Below, one piece after another: positions 28,931 through 38,099 of a stretch of DNA of 64,000 bases; within the stretch, counting starts at the first letter, position 1; every line of letters starts with the position of its first letter. The DNA comes from Rhizobium herbae (GTDB lineage Bacteria; Pseudomonadota; Alphaproteobacteria; Rhizobiales; Rhizobiaceae), in the NCBI RefSeq assembly GCF_017873135.1, contig NZ_JAGGJV010000004.1, positions 124,001 through 188,000 of the forward strand, read 5' to 3'. Made by a program: the position numbers and the translations under genes. A model generated the notes under the pieces. That model worked only from the letters and a program-made list of their open reading frames with translations, was not told the origin of the DNA and ran no database searches.

Positions 28931-29374
28931 CTAGCCCTGTCCGAGAAACTTCTTGCCCAGCGCCTCCGGCAGCCGCCTCGGCCGCCCCTGCCCGTTGATG
29001 ACGGCAATGATCACCTTGGCGGCGATCAGCAGCGTGCCTTCGCGCCGGATTTCCTGCTGAAGTACCATCTTGGCACCACCGGCCTTTTCCGTTGCCGTGG
29101 TGATCGTCAGGATGTCGTCCATGCGCGCCGGCTGCTTGAAATCGATCTCCATGCGGTGGACGACGAAGACGAGGCCTTCCGTGTCGCCCTCGATGGCGAG
29201 CGTCGCCTGCTCGACGCCGAGCAGCCGCAAATAGTCGGTGCGCGCCCGCTCCATGAAGTGCAGATAACGGGCGTGATAGACGACGCCGGAAAAGTCCGTG
29301 TCTTCATAGTAGACCCGTTGAACGAGCCGGTGTCCGTTGTCGGTCAGCTCACCGGCGAGCGAAATCAAACTCAT
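28931..29374 (-). CDS. ybgC: Acyl-CoA thioesterase YbgC (Tol-Pal associated)
   Basis: 147 aa hot-dog-fold thioesterase of the 4-hydroxybenzoyl-CoA thioesterase type. The motif 'VYYEDTDFSGVVYHARYLHF' holds the conserved Asp and 'YxxY' pattern of YbgC. In E. coli it is the first gene of the tol-pal cluster and interacts with phospholipid-synthesis enzymes. Here tolQ is 4 kb away and in the same orientation, with ku-ligD between them. ATG at 29374 has GAGGG upstream; the frame stays open through the region antisense to sqdB, but that extension has no coding sense. Confidence 0.93.
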   Translation of the reverse strand: MSLISLAGELTDNGHRLVQRVYYEDTDFSGVVYHARYLHFMERARTDYLRLLGVEQATLAIEGDTEGLVFVVHRMEIDFKQPARMDDILTITTATEKAGGAKMVLQQEIRREGTLLIAAKVIIAVINGQGRPRRLPEALGKKFLGQG

Positions 29375-29500
29375 AGGCGCCCTCGCAAAATTATTCTTTT
29401 TCCTGTGCAGGAACCAAAGGGCTTTTGCAAGCATTGCAGGCTTGTCACAATGTTCTCCTATCACCAGCGCATGACTTCCCATCCCACAGGAGATTGGCGC

Positions 29501-30721
29501 ATGAAGATTGCAGTCCTTGGCGGCGACGGCTTTGTCGGTTGGCCGACAGCCTTGCATCTGTCCGATGCCGGACACGACATCCACATTCTCGACAACCTGT
29601 CGCGCCGCTGGATCGATACGGAACTCGGCGTCCAGTCGCTGACCCCCATGGACTCCATTCAGGAACGGACCCGCATCTGGCATGCGGAGACCGGCCGGCG
29701 CATCCATTTCCACCTGATCGATCTTGCCCGAGACTACGAGCTCCTGAAAAACTGGCTCAAGGACAATCGCCCGGATGCCATCATCCATTTCGCCGAACAA
29801 CGTGCCGCGCCCTATTCCATGAAGAGCGACAGGCACAAGAACTACACGGTCAACAACAACGTCAACGCGACCCACAATCTCTTGAACGCCCTGGTAGAGA
29901 TCGGCCTCGACGCCCATCTCGTCCACCTCGGCACCATGGGCGTCTACGGCTATTCGACCGTCGGCGCCGCCATTCCGGAAGGCTATCTCCCGGTCGGCAT
30001 CGAGACGCAGGATGGCCGGACAGCCACGCAGGAAATCCTCTATCCGGCCAATCCCGGCTCGATCTACCACATGACCAAGTGCCTCGATCAGCTGCTGTTC
30101 CAATTCTACGCCAAGAACGACGGCCTGCGGATCACCGATTTGCACCAGGGCATCGTCTGGGGCACCCACACCGAACAGACCCGCCGCCACGAGCAGCTGA
30201 TCAACCGCTTCGACTATGACGGCGACTACGGCACCGTGCTCAACCGCTTCCTCATCCAGGCGGCGATCGGCTATCCCCTGACCGTGCACGGTACCGGCGG
30301 CCAGACCCGCGCCTTCATCCATATCCAGGATTCCGTGCGCTGCATCGATCTGGCCTTGAAAAACCCGCCCCAGCGCGGCGCGCGTGTCGAGATCTTCAAC
30401 CAGATGACCGAGACGCACCGGATCCGCGATCTTGCCGAGATGATCGCCGGCCTCACGGGCTCTGAGATCGCCTGGCTGCCCAATCCGCGCAAGGAAGCCG
30501 CCGAAAACGACCTCGTCGTGCGTAACGAGAAGTTCCGCGAACTCGGTCTCAACCCGACCACGTTGCAGGACGGCCTGCTTGCGGAAATCGTCGATGTCGG
30601 CAAGAAATACGCCTACCGCGTCGATCGCAGCCGCGTTCCGGCCGTGTCCGCCTGGACCAGGGACATCGCCGCCAAGATCAACCACGATCCCGAAGGAAGA
30701 AGGCTGAAATCGGTTTCATGA
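29501..30721 (+). CDS. sqdB: UDP-sulfoquinovose synthase SqdB
   Basis: 406 aa extended short-chain dehydrogenase. It makes UDP-sulfoquinovose from UDP-glucose and sulfite, the head-group donor for the sulfolipid SQDG. The Rossmann motif G7xxG10xxG13 and catalytic Y189xxxK193 (IYHMTK) are visible, as are 'LDNLSRRWIDTELG' and 'EQRAAPYSMKSD', characteristic of SqdB. CAGGAGA is 7-9 nt before the ATG. sqdD overlaps its stop by 4 nt (ATGA). In Sinorhizobium and Rhodobacter sqdB acts with sqdC and sqdD. Confidence 0.96.
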   Translation: MKIAVLGGDGFVGWPTALHLSDAGHDIHILDNLSRRWIDTELGVQSLTPMDSIQERTRIWHAETGRRIHFHLIDLARDYELLKNWLKDNRPDAIIHFAEQRAAPYSMKSDRHKNYTVNNNVNATHNLLNALVEIGLDAHLVHLGTMGVYGYSTVGAAIPEGYLPVGIETQDGRTATQEILYPANPGSIYHMTKCLDQLLFQFYAKNDGLRITDLHQGIVWGTHTEQTRRHEQLINRFDYDGDYGTVLNRFLIQAAIGYPLTVHGTGGQTRAFIHIQDSVRCIDLALKNPPQRGARVEIFNQMTETHRIRDLAEMIAGLTGSEIAWLPNPRKEAAENDLVVRNEKFRELGLNPTTLQDGLLAEIVDVGKKYAYRVDRSRVPAVSAWTRDIAAKINHDPEGRRLKSVS

Positions 30722-31605
30722 CACAGCCAGATTCGGCTCCAGGTGGAGTCGCGCCTTCCGATCGCGCCGGGTCGCGTCACGCATTCGTCACGCTGGTGAC
30801 GAATGCCGACTATGCCGTGGGCGCAACGGCGCTGGCCCGCTCCATAAGGAGGACGGGAACGGATGCCGATATTGTCGTGCTTCACACTGGCGGCGTCGGT
30901 TCGGAATTGCTGACACCGCTTGCCGAATTCAGCTGCCGGCTCGTCACCACGGACCTTCTGCCGCTGTCCGACGGATTCAACGAGAGGCATGCCCGCAAGA
31001 ACGTTCACAGCGCAGCGCCGTTCACCAAGGGGCGCAAACCGGACTTCCATTCGCCGCTCGACAATTTCTGCAAGCTGCGCCTCTGGCAGTTGATCGAATA
31101 TGAGCGCTGCATCTTCATCGATGCCGATGCGCTGGTGCTGAAGAACATCGACCGCTATTTCGCCTATCCCGAATTTTCCGCCGCACCCAACGTCTATGAA
31201 AGCCTCGCCGATTTTCACCGGCTCAACTCCGGCGTCTTCGTCGCCAAGCCTTCGCTCCAGACCTTCGAAGCCATGCTGGAGCGGCTGGATGCACCGGATG
31301 CCTTCTGGCCGCGCACCGATCAGACTTTTCTGCAGAATTTTTTCCCGGACTGGCACGGCCTCCCTGTCACGATGAACATGCTGCAATATGTCTGGTTCAA
31401 CATGCCGGCGCTGTGGGATTGGTCATCGATCGGCGTGCTGCACTATCAATATGAAAAACCGTGGGAAAACGATCATCCGAAGGCGGAAAGACTGCGCCCG
31501 CTGATCAATCTCTGGCATGCTTTCCTGACCGGCGAAAACATTCCGGACATTGCCGATCTGCCAAATCCCAGCCTGCAAAACCGAAGCCTGCCAACCCCGG
31601 GCTGA
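30718..31605 (+). CDS. sqdD: Sulfolipid glycosyltransferase SqdD (GT8, glycogenin-like)
   Basis: 295 aa GT8-type glycosyltransferase. The DxD metal site is 'RCIFIDADALVLKNID', the N-terminal fold starts 'FVTLVTNADYAVGATALARS', and 'GVFVAKPS' and 'HYQYEKPW' follow, all glycogenin-like. SqdD in Rhodobacter and Sinorhizobium is thought to transfer sulfoquinovose to diacylglycerol; that assignment rests on family and operon position here. It overlaps sqdB by ATGA and is followed by sqdC after 13 nt. Confidence 0.9.
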   Translation: MTQPDSAPGGVAPSDRAGSRHAFVTLVTNADYAVGATALARSIRRTGTDADIVVLHTGGVGSELLTPLAEFSCRLVTTDLLPLSDGFNERHARKNVHSAAPFTKGRKPDFHSPLDNFCKLRLWQLIEYERCIFIDADALVLKNIDRYFAYPEFSAAPNVYESLADFHRLNSGVFVAKPSLQTFEAMLERLDAPDAFWPRTDQTFLQNFFPDWHGLPVTMNMLQYVWFNMPALWDWSSIGVLHYQYEKPWENDHPKAERLRPLINLWHAFLTGENIPDIADLPNPSLQNRSLPTPG

Positions 31606-31618
31606 AATCAGGAAGCTC

Positions 31619-32536
31619 ATGACACGCGTTCTCGTTTCCGGCGGCACCGGCTATGCCGGCCGCTTCATCGTCGAGCATCTTCTGGCCAACGGCTACAAGG
31701 TCACCGTCGGTGGACGCACAGCGCCCGAGCCCGGCTTCTTCTCGAAGAGCGTTTCCTTCGTGCCGCTCAGGCTTGATCCGGACGCGGACCAGATCGAGGC
31801 TTTCGACAACGTCTATTATTTCGTCCACGCCGCCTTCGATCACCTGCCAGGGAAATATCGCGGCGGAGAAGGCGATGATCCCAATGGATTTCGGCGCGCC
31901 AATCTGGACGGAACCGTGCGCCTGTTTGAGGCTGCGCGTGATGCTGGCGTCCGCCGCTGCGTCTTCCTGTCGAGCCGCGCTGCCTATGGTCCTCAGGCGC
32001 CGGGCACGCAGCTGACGGAAGACATGCATGGCAAGCCGGATACCCTCTATGGCGAGGTGAAGCTGCAGGCCGAGCGCAGTCTGCTTTCCCTCTGCGGCCA
32101 CGGCTTTGTCACCGCAAGCCTGCGCGCGACAGGCATCTACGGCCCCGCCGGGCCGGGCCGGCGACACAAGTGGGCATCGCTCTTTAAAGACTATCTGGCA
32201 GGCAAGCCCGTTGAGCCCCGTGCCGGCACCGAAGTGCACGGCGACGATGTCGCCCGGGCCGTTAGGCTGCTGCTGGAATCAGACACCGTGCGGATCAACG
32301 GCGAAACCTTCAACGTGTCGGATATCCTGACCGACACACGCGAGATCCTGTCGATCTTGCAACATGCCACGCACTGTCCCCATCCCTTGCCGCCGGCTGC
32401 GGATGCGGCGGCCTGCAACGCCATGGGCACCTGCAAGATCGAGACATTGAGCTGGAAGCCCGGCGGGATGGATTTGCTGCGACAGACGATCGAACAGTTG
32501 ACTTGGCAAAGTCCTGAAAGTCCGCAGTCGACTTGA
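31619..32536 (+). CDS. sqdC: Sulfolipid biosynthesis reductase-like protein SqdC (NAD-dependent epimerase family)
   Basis: 305 aa extended SDR protein beginning MTRVLVSGGTGYAGRFIVEH with the Rossmann GxxGxxG motif. A SSRAAYG...YGEVK pair gives the usual S/Y/K catalytic set, with Tyr and Lys near residues 143-147. SqdC is required for normal sulfolipid synthesis in Rhodobacter, but its reaction is not settled. I chose ATG 31619 (AGGAA upstream); the upstream extension lies inside sqdD. It is the last gene of the sqdBDC operon and converges on a Nudix gene 12 bp away. Confidence 0.85.
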   Translation: MTRVLVSGGTGYAGRFIVEHLLANGYKVTVGGRTAPEPGFFSKSVSFVPLRLDPDADQIEAFDNVYYFVHAAFDHLPGKYRGGEGDDPNGFRRANLDGTVRLFEAARDAGVRRCVFLSSRAAYGPQAPGTQLTEDMHGKPDTLYGEVKLQAERSLLSLCGHGFVTASLRATGIYGPAGPGRRHKWASLFKDYLAGKPVEPRAGTEVHGDDVARAVRLLLESDTVRINGETFNVSDILTDTREILSILQHATHCPHPLPPAADAAACNAMGTCKIETLSWKPGGMDLLRQTIEQLTWQSPESPQST

Positions 32537-32548
32537 AAGCGAAGCGCT

Positions 32549-33055
32549 CTATCGATCGAGATTGCCGTCATCCCAGATGATGTGGGCCGGCGTCTGCGGC
32601 AAATCCTCGATTTGTTCGGCAATGAAATAGGGCGGAATATCGAGTTCCGTCAGCGCCGCTTTGCTGGCTTTCACCCATTTGAATTCCAGATCGTTCTTGC
32701 CGTCCTTCAGGCGGTGGACAACATCAATTGGATGAAAGGGAAAGCTTTCCGGGATCTCCATCAGGTAATAGAAGCCGATCTCGTGATAATCCCGATCCTC
32801 ATAGCGGAAGAAATTCTCCACCGTCCAAAGCATGCGTCCGACGCTGACCTCGACACCCAGCTCCTCGATCATCTCGCGCTTCAGCGTCTCGACCGACGTC
32901 TCGCCGATTTCCGCCCGCCCGCCCGGAAACGTCCAGAATTCCTCATGCGTCGCCCGATGGACCAGTACGTGGCCATCTCGAAACCCGAGGCCTGCGATGC
33001 GAAAATTGAACCGGCGCGGCGGAACGTCGATGTTGATCATCCTGCGCTTGGACAT
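32549..33055 (-). CDS. Nudix hydrolase (168 aa)
   Basis: The complete Nudix box Gx5Ex7REUxEExGU is at residues 46-68 (G46, E52, R60, E61, E64, E65, G67). Such enzymes hydrolyse nucleoside diphosphates linked to another group; the substrate is unknown. The C-terminal 'PYFIAEQIEDLPQTPAHI' segment is typical of a rhizobial clade. The ATG overlaps the stop of the upstream metallophosphoesterase gene by one base (TGATG), so translation is coupled. It is the last gene of the ruv-linked transcript. Confidence 0.9.
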   Translation of the reverse strand: MSKRRMINIDVPPRRFNFRIAGLGFRDGHVLVHRATHEEFWTFPGGRAEIGETSVETLKREMIEELGVEVSVGRMLWTVENFFRYEDRDYHEIGFYYLMEIPESFPFHPIDVVHRLKDGKNDLEFKWVKASKAALTELDIPPYFIAEQIEDLPQTPAHIIWDDGNLDR

Positions 33056-33927
33056 CAACCAAGCTCCACGACGACGATCTCCGGCGGCGAGCCGAAACGA
33101 ACAGGCAGGACCGATGTGCCCAGCCCGCCGGAGACGATCAGGCTGCGGTCATTCTCGACGATGTGGCCATAGACATAACGGTTCCGGAAGCGCGAGGGAA
33201 CGACGGGGGAATAGCCGAAGAGCCGAATCTGTCCGCCATGGGTGTGCCCTGAAAGGGTAAGGGAGACCCGCTCGGGCACGGTTGGGAAAACATCCGGCTC
33301 ATGGGCCATCAGGATAACGGGCGCCTCATCGCTGATCTGCGCCATCGTGGCCGGCAGATCGTCCAGCCCCTCCCACGGACCGATCTGATCCGCAAGGCCT
33401 GCAAGCCAGAATGGCTGGCCATCTTTCTCGAAACGGCTGGCGCGGTTGTCATAGACAGGCACATTGATCGATGCGAGCGCACCGTGGACCAATGTCGGCC
33501 CTCTGCCGGCTGCCATTGCGCCGGGATCGTCCAGCCAGTCGTGATTTCCAAGAACCGCGTGAACGCCGAGCGGCGCGGAGAGACGGGCAAGTTCGCGCGC
33601 CCAATCCTCCGGCTCGACATGCCCCGTCCTCAGGCGCATGCCGGACAGGAAGTCTCCAAGCAGCAGGATCATGTCGCCACCAAGAGCATTGGCCTGCTGG
33701 CATATCTCCCCGATCCGCTGTGGGGACATCCAGGGCGTGCAGGCGTGAATGTCTGCGAGAACGACCAGCCTGAGCTTCAATCCGGCCGGCCAATTGGTCG
33801 GAACGAGCTGATAGCGCTTCACGCGGGGCTGGCGGATCGGTTCGATCCCCACGGCATAGGCACCTGTGGCCACGCCGCTCAGCATGAGACTCCCGATCGT
33901 CCTCAGAAAACCGCGGCGCGAAATCAA
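33055..33927 (-). CDS. TAT-exported metallophosphoesterase (290 aa)
   Basis: The N-terminus is a twin-arginine signal: SRRGFLRTIG, a hydrophobic stretch and AYA. The calcineurin-like metal motifs are in order: 'VLADIHA', 'LLGDFLSG', 'GNHDW' and 'SGHTHGGQIRLFG'. It resembles YaeI-type phosphodiesterases. It should act in the periplasm with two metal ions; the substrate is unknown. The start is TTG, placed directly after the ruvB stop with GAGGA 7 nt upstream. It is translationally coupled to ruvB and to the Nudix gene. Confidence 0.88.
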   Translation of the reverse strand: MISRRGFLRTIGSLMLSGVATGAYAVGIEPIRQPRVKRYQLVPTNWPAGLKLRLVVLADIHACTPWMSPQRIGEICQQANALGGDMILLLGDFLSGMRLRTGHVEPEDWARELARLSAPLGVHAVLGNHDWLDDPGAMAAGRGPTLVHGALASINVPVYDNRASRFEKDGQPFWLAGLADQIGPWEGLDDLPATMAQISDEAPVILMAHEPDVFPTVPERVSLTLSGHTHGGQIRLFGYSPVVPSRFRNRYVYGHIVENDRSLIVSGGLGTSVLPVRFGSPPEIVVVELG

Positions 33928-34968
33928 TCAATCATCCTCTTGGAACAGGCGGAACTGGGTGGCTTCCAGATCCTTCGGCACCTGCAATCCAAGGTGTTTC
34001 CATGCATTTGCGGTTAAAATACGCCCGCGCGGCGTGCGCTGGATGAAACCCTGCTGGATCATGTAGGGCTCGATAATATCCTCGATCGCATCACGGGGTT
34101 CGGACAGTCCTGCCGCGATCGTTTCAATGCCCACCGGTCCGCCGCCGAAATTGAGGGCGATCATGTTGAGATAGCGCTTGTCGAGCTGGTCGAGCCCCAT
34201 ATTGTCGACGAGCAGCCGGGTCAGCGCTTCATCCGCAATCTGCTTTGTTACAGCCTCCGCTTTCGCCACTTCGGCAAAGTCGCGCACGCGGCGCAGAAGC
34301 CGTCCGGCGATACGAGGCGTGCCACGCGCTCTGCGGGCAATCTCGCGCGCACCGTCATCGGTGATGCCGAGCCCCATCAGCCGGGCACCTCGACGAACGA
34401 TCAGTTCCAGTTCCTCGACCGTGTAGAAATTCAAGCGCACCGGAATGCCGAAACGATCGCGCAAAGGCGTCGTCAAAAGCCCGAGCCTCGTCGTTGCCGC
34501 GACGAGCGTGAACTTCGACAGGTCGATCTTCACCGAGCGCGCCGCCGGCCCTTCGCCGATGATCAGGTCGAGCTGGAAATCTTCCATCGCCGGATAGAGA
34601 ATTTCCTCGACGGCCGGGTTCAGCCGATGGATTTCGTCGATGAACAGCACGTCGCGATCTTCAAGATTGGTCAAGAGCGCTGCCAGATCGCCGGCCTTGG
34701 CGATCACCGGTCCCGAGGTCGAGCGGAAATTGACGCCGAGCTCCTTCGCCATGATCTGCGCCAGCGTCGTCTTGCCGAGACCGGGCGGCCCGACGAACAG
34801 CACATGATCCAGCGCCTCCCCGCGGTTCTTCGCCGCCTCGATGAACACCTTCAGATTGGCGCGCGCCTCCGCCTGGCCGGTAAACTCGTCCAGCGATTGC
34901 GGCCGCAGCGTCGTATCGAGGTCCTCGCCGCGCTTTTCCGGTGTGATCAGTCTCTGCTCTTCACTCAT
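33928..34968 (-). CDS. ruvB: Holliday junction branch-migration ATPase RuvB
   Basis: 346 aa AAA+ hexameric helicase motor that drives branch migration with RuvA. Walker [13 protein letters not shown], Walker B '[15 protein letters not shown]', sensor 1 'VAATTRLG' and the C-terminal winged helix ending '[17 protein letters not shown]' are all present. Length is normal for the family. It starts ~40 nt after ruvA and its stop abuts the metallophosphoesterase start. Confidence 0.98.
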   Translation of the reverse strand: MSEEQRLITPEKRGEDLDTTLRPQSLDEFTGQAEARANLKVFIEAAKNRGEALDHVLFVGPPGLGKTTLAQIMAKELGVNFRSTSGPVIAKAGDLAALLTNLEDRDVLFIDEIHRLNPAVEEILYPAMEDFQLDLIIGEGPAARSVKIDLSKFTLVAATTRLGLLTTPLRDRFGIPVRLNFYTVEELELIVRRGARLMGLGITDDGAREIARRARGTPRIAGRLLRRVRDFAEVAKAEAVTKQIADEALTRLLVDNMGLDQLDKRYLNMIALNFGGGPVGIETIAAGLSEPRDAIEDIIEPYMIQQGFIQRTPRGRILTANAWKHLGLQVPKDLEATQFRLFQEDD

Positions 34969-35007
34969 AAAAACTCAATCTCATGCTGCGAGCGCAATGG
35001 CAACGCG

Positions 35008-35625
35008 CTATCGCGCCAGTTCCTTCAGCCCCAGCCGGATCAGCTTGGCGCTGTCGAGCCCCTCGCCACCATTTTTCAGGGCCGCAGCGACCGCATTGGC
35101 AGCCTGGTCACGCGAGTAGCCAAGATTGCTGAGCGCCGAAACCGCGTCCGAAACCGGTGCGGAGGCGACGCCTTCACCCAGTTCCTGCTTCAGGCCGATA
35201 TTGGCGCCCGCCCCGCCGGCAAAGGCCGGCGCCTTGTTCTTCAGTTCGGTGACGATGCGTACGGCAACCTTCGGACCGACACCCGGCGCTCGCGAAATGG
35301 ATGTCTTGTCCTGCAGCGCGATGGCATTGGCCAGTTCGCCGGGCGTCAGCACGGACAGAACCGCCAACGCCACTTTGGAGCCGACGCCCTGCACGCTCTG
35401 CAGTAGCCGGAACCATTCGCGCTCCAGCGTGGTCAGGAATCCGAACAGCCGCAACTGATCCTCACGCACATAGGTCTCGATGAACAGGACCACGGCCTCT
35501 CCCGGCGAGCCGATCCGCGACAATGTCCGCGCCGAGCAATGGGCGACGTAGCCGACCCCATGGACATCCACGACCACATGGTCGTCGCCGATCTCGTCGA
35601 TCGTTCCCTTGAGCTTGCCGATCAT
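35008..35625 (-). CDS. ruvA: Holliday junction DNA-binding protein RuvA
   Basis: 205 aa. An N-terminal OB-fold ([20 protein letters not shown]), two helix-hairpin-helix motifs ('[17 protein letters not shown]' and '[16 protein letters not shown]'), an Ala/Gly-rich flexible linker and the C-terminal RuvB-binding domain ('[17 protein letters not shown]'). GAAGGA precedes the ATG. A toxin-antitoxin pair lies directly upstream, between ruvA and ruvC, so ruvA may be transcribed with it or from a promoter inside vapC. Confidence 0.97.
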   Translation of the reverse strand: MIGKLKGTIDEIGDDHVVVDVHGVGYVAHCSARTLSRIGSPGEAVVLFIETYVREDQLRLFGFLTTLEREWFRLLQSVQGVGSKVALAVLSVLTPGELANAIALQDKTSISRAPGVGPKVAVRIVTELKNKAPAFAGGAGANIGLKQELGEGVASAPVSDAVSALSNLGYSRDQAANAVAAALKNGGEGLDSAKLIRLGLKELAR

Positions 35626-35638
35626 GGCGCAACATCCT

Positions 35639-36052
35639 TCATGGGTGGGTTTCCGGCGTGATCAGTTCGACGGAGGGGAAATAGGTACGGTAACCCTTTG
35701 GATCGCGGGTCAAAATGATGTGTCCCCGGATGGCCGCATGCGCGCCGATGAGAAAATCGGGCAGCACCCGATCGCGTCCGCCGCCTGCTTGCCGGTATTT
35801 CCGAAAAGCAGCGCCCGCCGCAAAGGCAGCCGTCCAGGGAAGGTTTTCCCGGCTATAATCAGGCTCGGGCAACAGCAAATCCACATCTTCCATGCGCTGA
35901 TAACGCACGGAAAACTCTGAGTATATGATTGGATTGATGACGACCGCACCACGCTTCGCTGCAGACAGGAGCTGCGCCTTCGACCAGCCAAGCCAAAGAG
36001 GATCGCGCACGGCGATATCGACCAGAACATTCGTATCCACCAAAGTCGCCAT
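35639..36052 (-). CDS. vapC: PIN-domain ribonuclease toxin (VapC-like, 137 aa)
   Basis: The PIN nuclease acid residues can be seen: Asp6 in [10 protein letters not shown], Glu in '[10 protein letters not shown]', and Asp in '[14 protein letters not shown]' and 'LTRDPKGY'. VapC toxins cut RNA, often tRNA or rRNA, when not bound by antitoxin. Length is typical. It starts 2 nt after the stop of the AbrB-type antitoxin gene. It ends 13 nt before ruvA. All catalytic acids are kept, so the toxin looks intact; the RNA target is unknown. Confidence 0.9.
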   Translation of the reverse strand: MATLVDTNVLVDIAVRDPLWLGWSKAQLLSAAKRGAVVINPIIYSEFSVRYQRMEDVDLLLPEPDYSRENLPWTAAFAAGAAFRKYRQAGGGRDRVLPDFLIGAHAAIRGHIILTRDPKGYRTYFPSVELITPETHP

Positions 36053-36054
36053 GA

Positions 36055-36306
36055 TCAGCGGTCCCGCGTCATTTCCATCAGCGCCTCTGCATCGATATCC
36101 TGATCACCCGTACCTTCCAGCCGCTGCAGACTACCGAGGAACCGCTCAAGACGCATGCGGTCTTCCCGCTCCTGATGGCCATCCTTGGGAACAATGGTCA
36201 GCTTGCCCCCTTCCATCGAAAACAGCACCTCGCTGTTCGGTTCTATGCCCGCCAGCTCGCGCAGATCCCTGGGGATGGTCACTTGACCTTTTGATGTAAC
36301 ACGCAT
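36055..36306 (-). CDS. vapB: AbrB/MazE-type antitoxin (VapB-like, 83 aa)
   Basis: The N-terminal swapped-hairpin DNA-binding domain is clear: MRVTSKGQVTIPRDLRELAG, then 'EVLFSMEGGKLTIVPK'. The C-terminal ~35 residues are acidic and helical and should wrap around the toxin. I chose ATG 36306, with GGAG 7 nt upstream; the ATG at 36312 lies one base from that site. A GTAAG-N7-CTTAC palindrome lies just upstream and overlaps the promoter -10, the usual site of autorepression. Confidence 0.9.
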   Translation of the reverse strand: MRVTSKGQVTIPRDLRELAGIEPNSEVLFSMEGGKLTIVPKDGHQEREDRMRLERFLGSLQRLEGTGDQDIDAEALMEMTRDR

Positions 36307-36323
36307 CGACATGCTCCTTCAAA

Positions 36324-36356
36324 GTAAGAAATATCCTTACAACAAGAACAAGTCAA
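36324..36356 (-). promoter_or_regulatory. vapBC promoter with overlapping palindromic operator
   Basis: On the minus strand TTGACT (36356-36351), 17-bp spacer and TATTTC (36333-36328). The inverted repeat GTAAG-AAATATC-CTTAC (36324-36340) covers the -10, a plausible binding site for the antitoxin or the TA complex. Confidence 0.5.
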
Positions 36357-36363
36357 GAACAAA

Positions 36364-36876
36364 CTATCCGGCGAGCGCCGCCATCCGCATCCGTGCGCCG
36401 CCACGATTGTGCGCATGGCAAATGGCAATCGCCAGCGCGTCGGCAGCATCGTCGCCCTTGAATTCGGCCTTGGGCATCAGGATCTTCAGCATCATGTGGA
36501 TCTGCCGCTTCTCGCCGTGACCGACGCCGATGACAGCCTTTTTCACCGCATTCGGCGCATATTCGGCGACTTGCAGCCCGGCGCGCGCCGGCACCAGCAT
36601 GGCGATGCCGCGCGCCTGTCCAAGCTTCAGCGTCGCCACCGCATCCTTGTTGACGAAGGTCTGCTCGACGGCAGCCTCGTCCGGCTTGTGAGTGTGGATC
36701 ACGTCGACGAGGCCGTCATGCAGCTGGCAGAGCCGCGAAGCGAGGTCCATGTCGCCATCGGACGTCACGGTACCAGAGGCGACGAAACGCAGGGAATTGC
36801 CGAGTGTGTCGATGACACCCCACCCGGTACGCCGGAGGCCTGGATCGATGCCGATGATACGAATCGTGTTGTGCAT
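36364..36876 (-). CDS. ruvC: Holliday junction resolvase RuvC
   Basis: 170 aa endonuclease that cuts Holliday junctions symmetrically with RuvAB. The N-terminal '[14 protein letters not shown]' holds catalytic Asp11. '[19 protein letters not shown]' supplies the Glu, and the C-terminal '[17 protein letters not shown]' holds the remaining acidic residues. I chose ATG 36876; the frame is open ~215 bp upstream without coding sense. It is the first gene of the ruv locus but separated from ruvA by the TA pair. Confidence 0.97.
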   Translation of the reverse strand: MHNTIRIIGIDPGLRRTGWGVIDTLGNSLRFVASGTVTSDGDMDLASRLCQLHDGLVDVIHTHKPDEAAVEQTFVNKDAVATLKLGQARGIAMLVPARAGLQVAEYAPNAVKKAVIGVGHGEKRQIHMMLKILMPKAEFKGDDAADALAIAICHAHNRGGARMRMAALAG

Positions 36877-37050
36877 GGTCGGGAGCTTAATACTCATGCC
36901 CGGACGCTGCCAGCAAAATGTGAACAAAACAAAAACATCCGCAAGAATGTGGCGGCTATAGCCTCGTTGCATTTGCCTCGCAGGCTTGGATTTACGAAAT
37001 TCGATCTTACATAGGTTTCTATCAGTTCCATTCATCAAAGGCTTTTCCCC

Positions 37051-38052
37051 ATGGTGCCCTTTTCGATCCTCGACCTTTCTCCGATCACGCAAGGGTCAAA
37101 TGCATCGCAGGCCCTGCAGAATTCCCGCCGCCTGGCGCAGGAAGCCGAAGCGTCCGGCTACAAGCGCTTCTGGCTGGCCGAACATCACGGTATGAAGGGG
37201 ATCGCCAGCGCGGCGACGTCGATCGTCATTTCCCATGTGGCCGCCGGCACGAAAACCATCCGGGTAGGCTCGGGCGGCATCATGCTGCCGAACCATTCGC
37301 CGCTGGTGATTGCCGAACAATTCGGCACGCTGGCGGCGCTTTATCCCGGCCGCATCGATCTCGGCCTCGGCCGCGCCCCCGGCACGGATATGCGCACGGC
37401 ATCGGCACTTCGCCGCAACATGGAGGCGAGCGCCAACAACTTTCCGAACGATGTGGTCGAACTGCAGGCACTGCTCGGGCCTCTCAAGGACGGCCAGGAC
37501 CTGATCGCCGTGCCCGGCGCCGATAGCAATGTGCCGATCTGGCTGCTCGGCTCCAGCCATTTCAGTGCGCATCTGGCCGGCATGCTTGGCCTGCCCTTCG
37601 CCTTCGCCTCGCATTTCGCGCCCGACATGTTGCTGTCGGCGCTGGAAATCTATCGCGAGCGTTTCGAGCCGTCGCAATATCTCGACCAGCCTTATGCCAT
37701 GGTCGGCATCATGGGCGTCGCCGCCGATACCGACGCCGAGGCCAACCACCTCTTCACCTCGATGCAGCAGTCCTTCGTCGCGCTGCGCCGCAATGCCCGC
37801 GGCCAGTTCCCGCCGCCGGTGGATTCGATGGATGGCCTGTGGAGCGACAATGAAAAGATCTTCGTCGATCACGCCATGACCTATGCGGTGGTCGGCGGAC
37901 CGGAGACGATCAAGACCAAGCTCGACCGCTTCCTCGATCAGACGCAAGCCGACGAACTGATCGTCTCCATGCCGATCTACGACATGGATGCGCGGCTGAA
38001 ATCGGTGCGGCTGTTTGCGGATGCACAGCAGCAACTGGCGAAAGCCGCATAA
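37051..38052 (+). CDS. LLM-class flavin-dependent oxidoreductase (333 aa)
   Basis: A luciferase-like TIM-barrel flavoprotein. The family N-terminus is '[19 protein letters not shown]', followed by '[19 protein letters not shown]', '[23 protein letters not shown]' and '[13 protein letters not shown]', the flavin-binding core of the MsnO8-like subgroup. It probably uses FMNH2 supplied by a separate reductase; substrate unknown. It is monocistronic, divergent from ruvC. Similar genes are widespread in proteobacteria. Confidence 0.93.
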   Translation: MVPFSILDLSPITQGSNASQALQNSRRLAQEAEASGYKRFWLAEHHGMKGIASAATSIVISHVAAGTKTIRVGSGGIMLPNHSPLVIAEQFGTLAALYPGRIDLGLGRAPGTDMRTASALRRNMEASANNFPNDVVELQALLGPLKDGQDLIAVPGADSNVPIWLLGSSHFSAHLAGMLGLPFAFASHFAPDMLLSALEIYRERFEPSQYLDQPYAMVGIMGVAADTDAEANHLFTSMQQSFVALRRNARGQFPPPVDSMDGLWSDNEKIFVDHAMTYAVVGGPETIKTKLDRFLDQTQADELIVSMPIYDMDARLKSVRLFADAQQQLAKAA

Positions 38053-38079
38053 AAAATACCCCGGAGAAATCCGGGGTAT
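38051..38079 (-). terminator. Intrinsic terminator of the cupin gene
   Basis: ATACCCCGGA pairs with TCCGGGGTAT around GAAA. The six-A run before it on the + strand makes it a T-run terminator on the minus strand, ~20 nt after the cupin stop. Confidence 0.85.
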
Positions 38080-38099
38080 CCCTTCACCTCAACCCCGGA

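Noticed and set aside
24857-28931. Mobile element carrying ku-ligD
   Set aside because: I saw no transposase, integrase, tRNA, terminal inverted repeats or direct repeats at either edge, so the insertion can be described only by gene order.
29375-30685. Upstream extension of the ybgC frame antisense to sqdB
   Set aside because: The thioesterase has a good ATG with ribosome site at 29374. The extension shows no domain and lies opposite a clear sqdB.
38051-38079. Hairpin as terminator of the LLM oxidoreductase gene
   Set aside because: The uridine tract would be on the minus-strand side only. On the + strand no T-run follows the stem, so it is assigned to the cupin gene.
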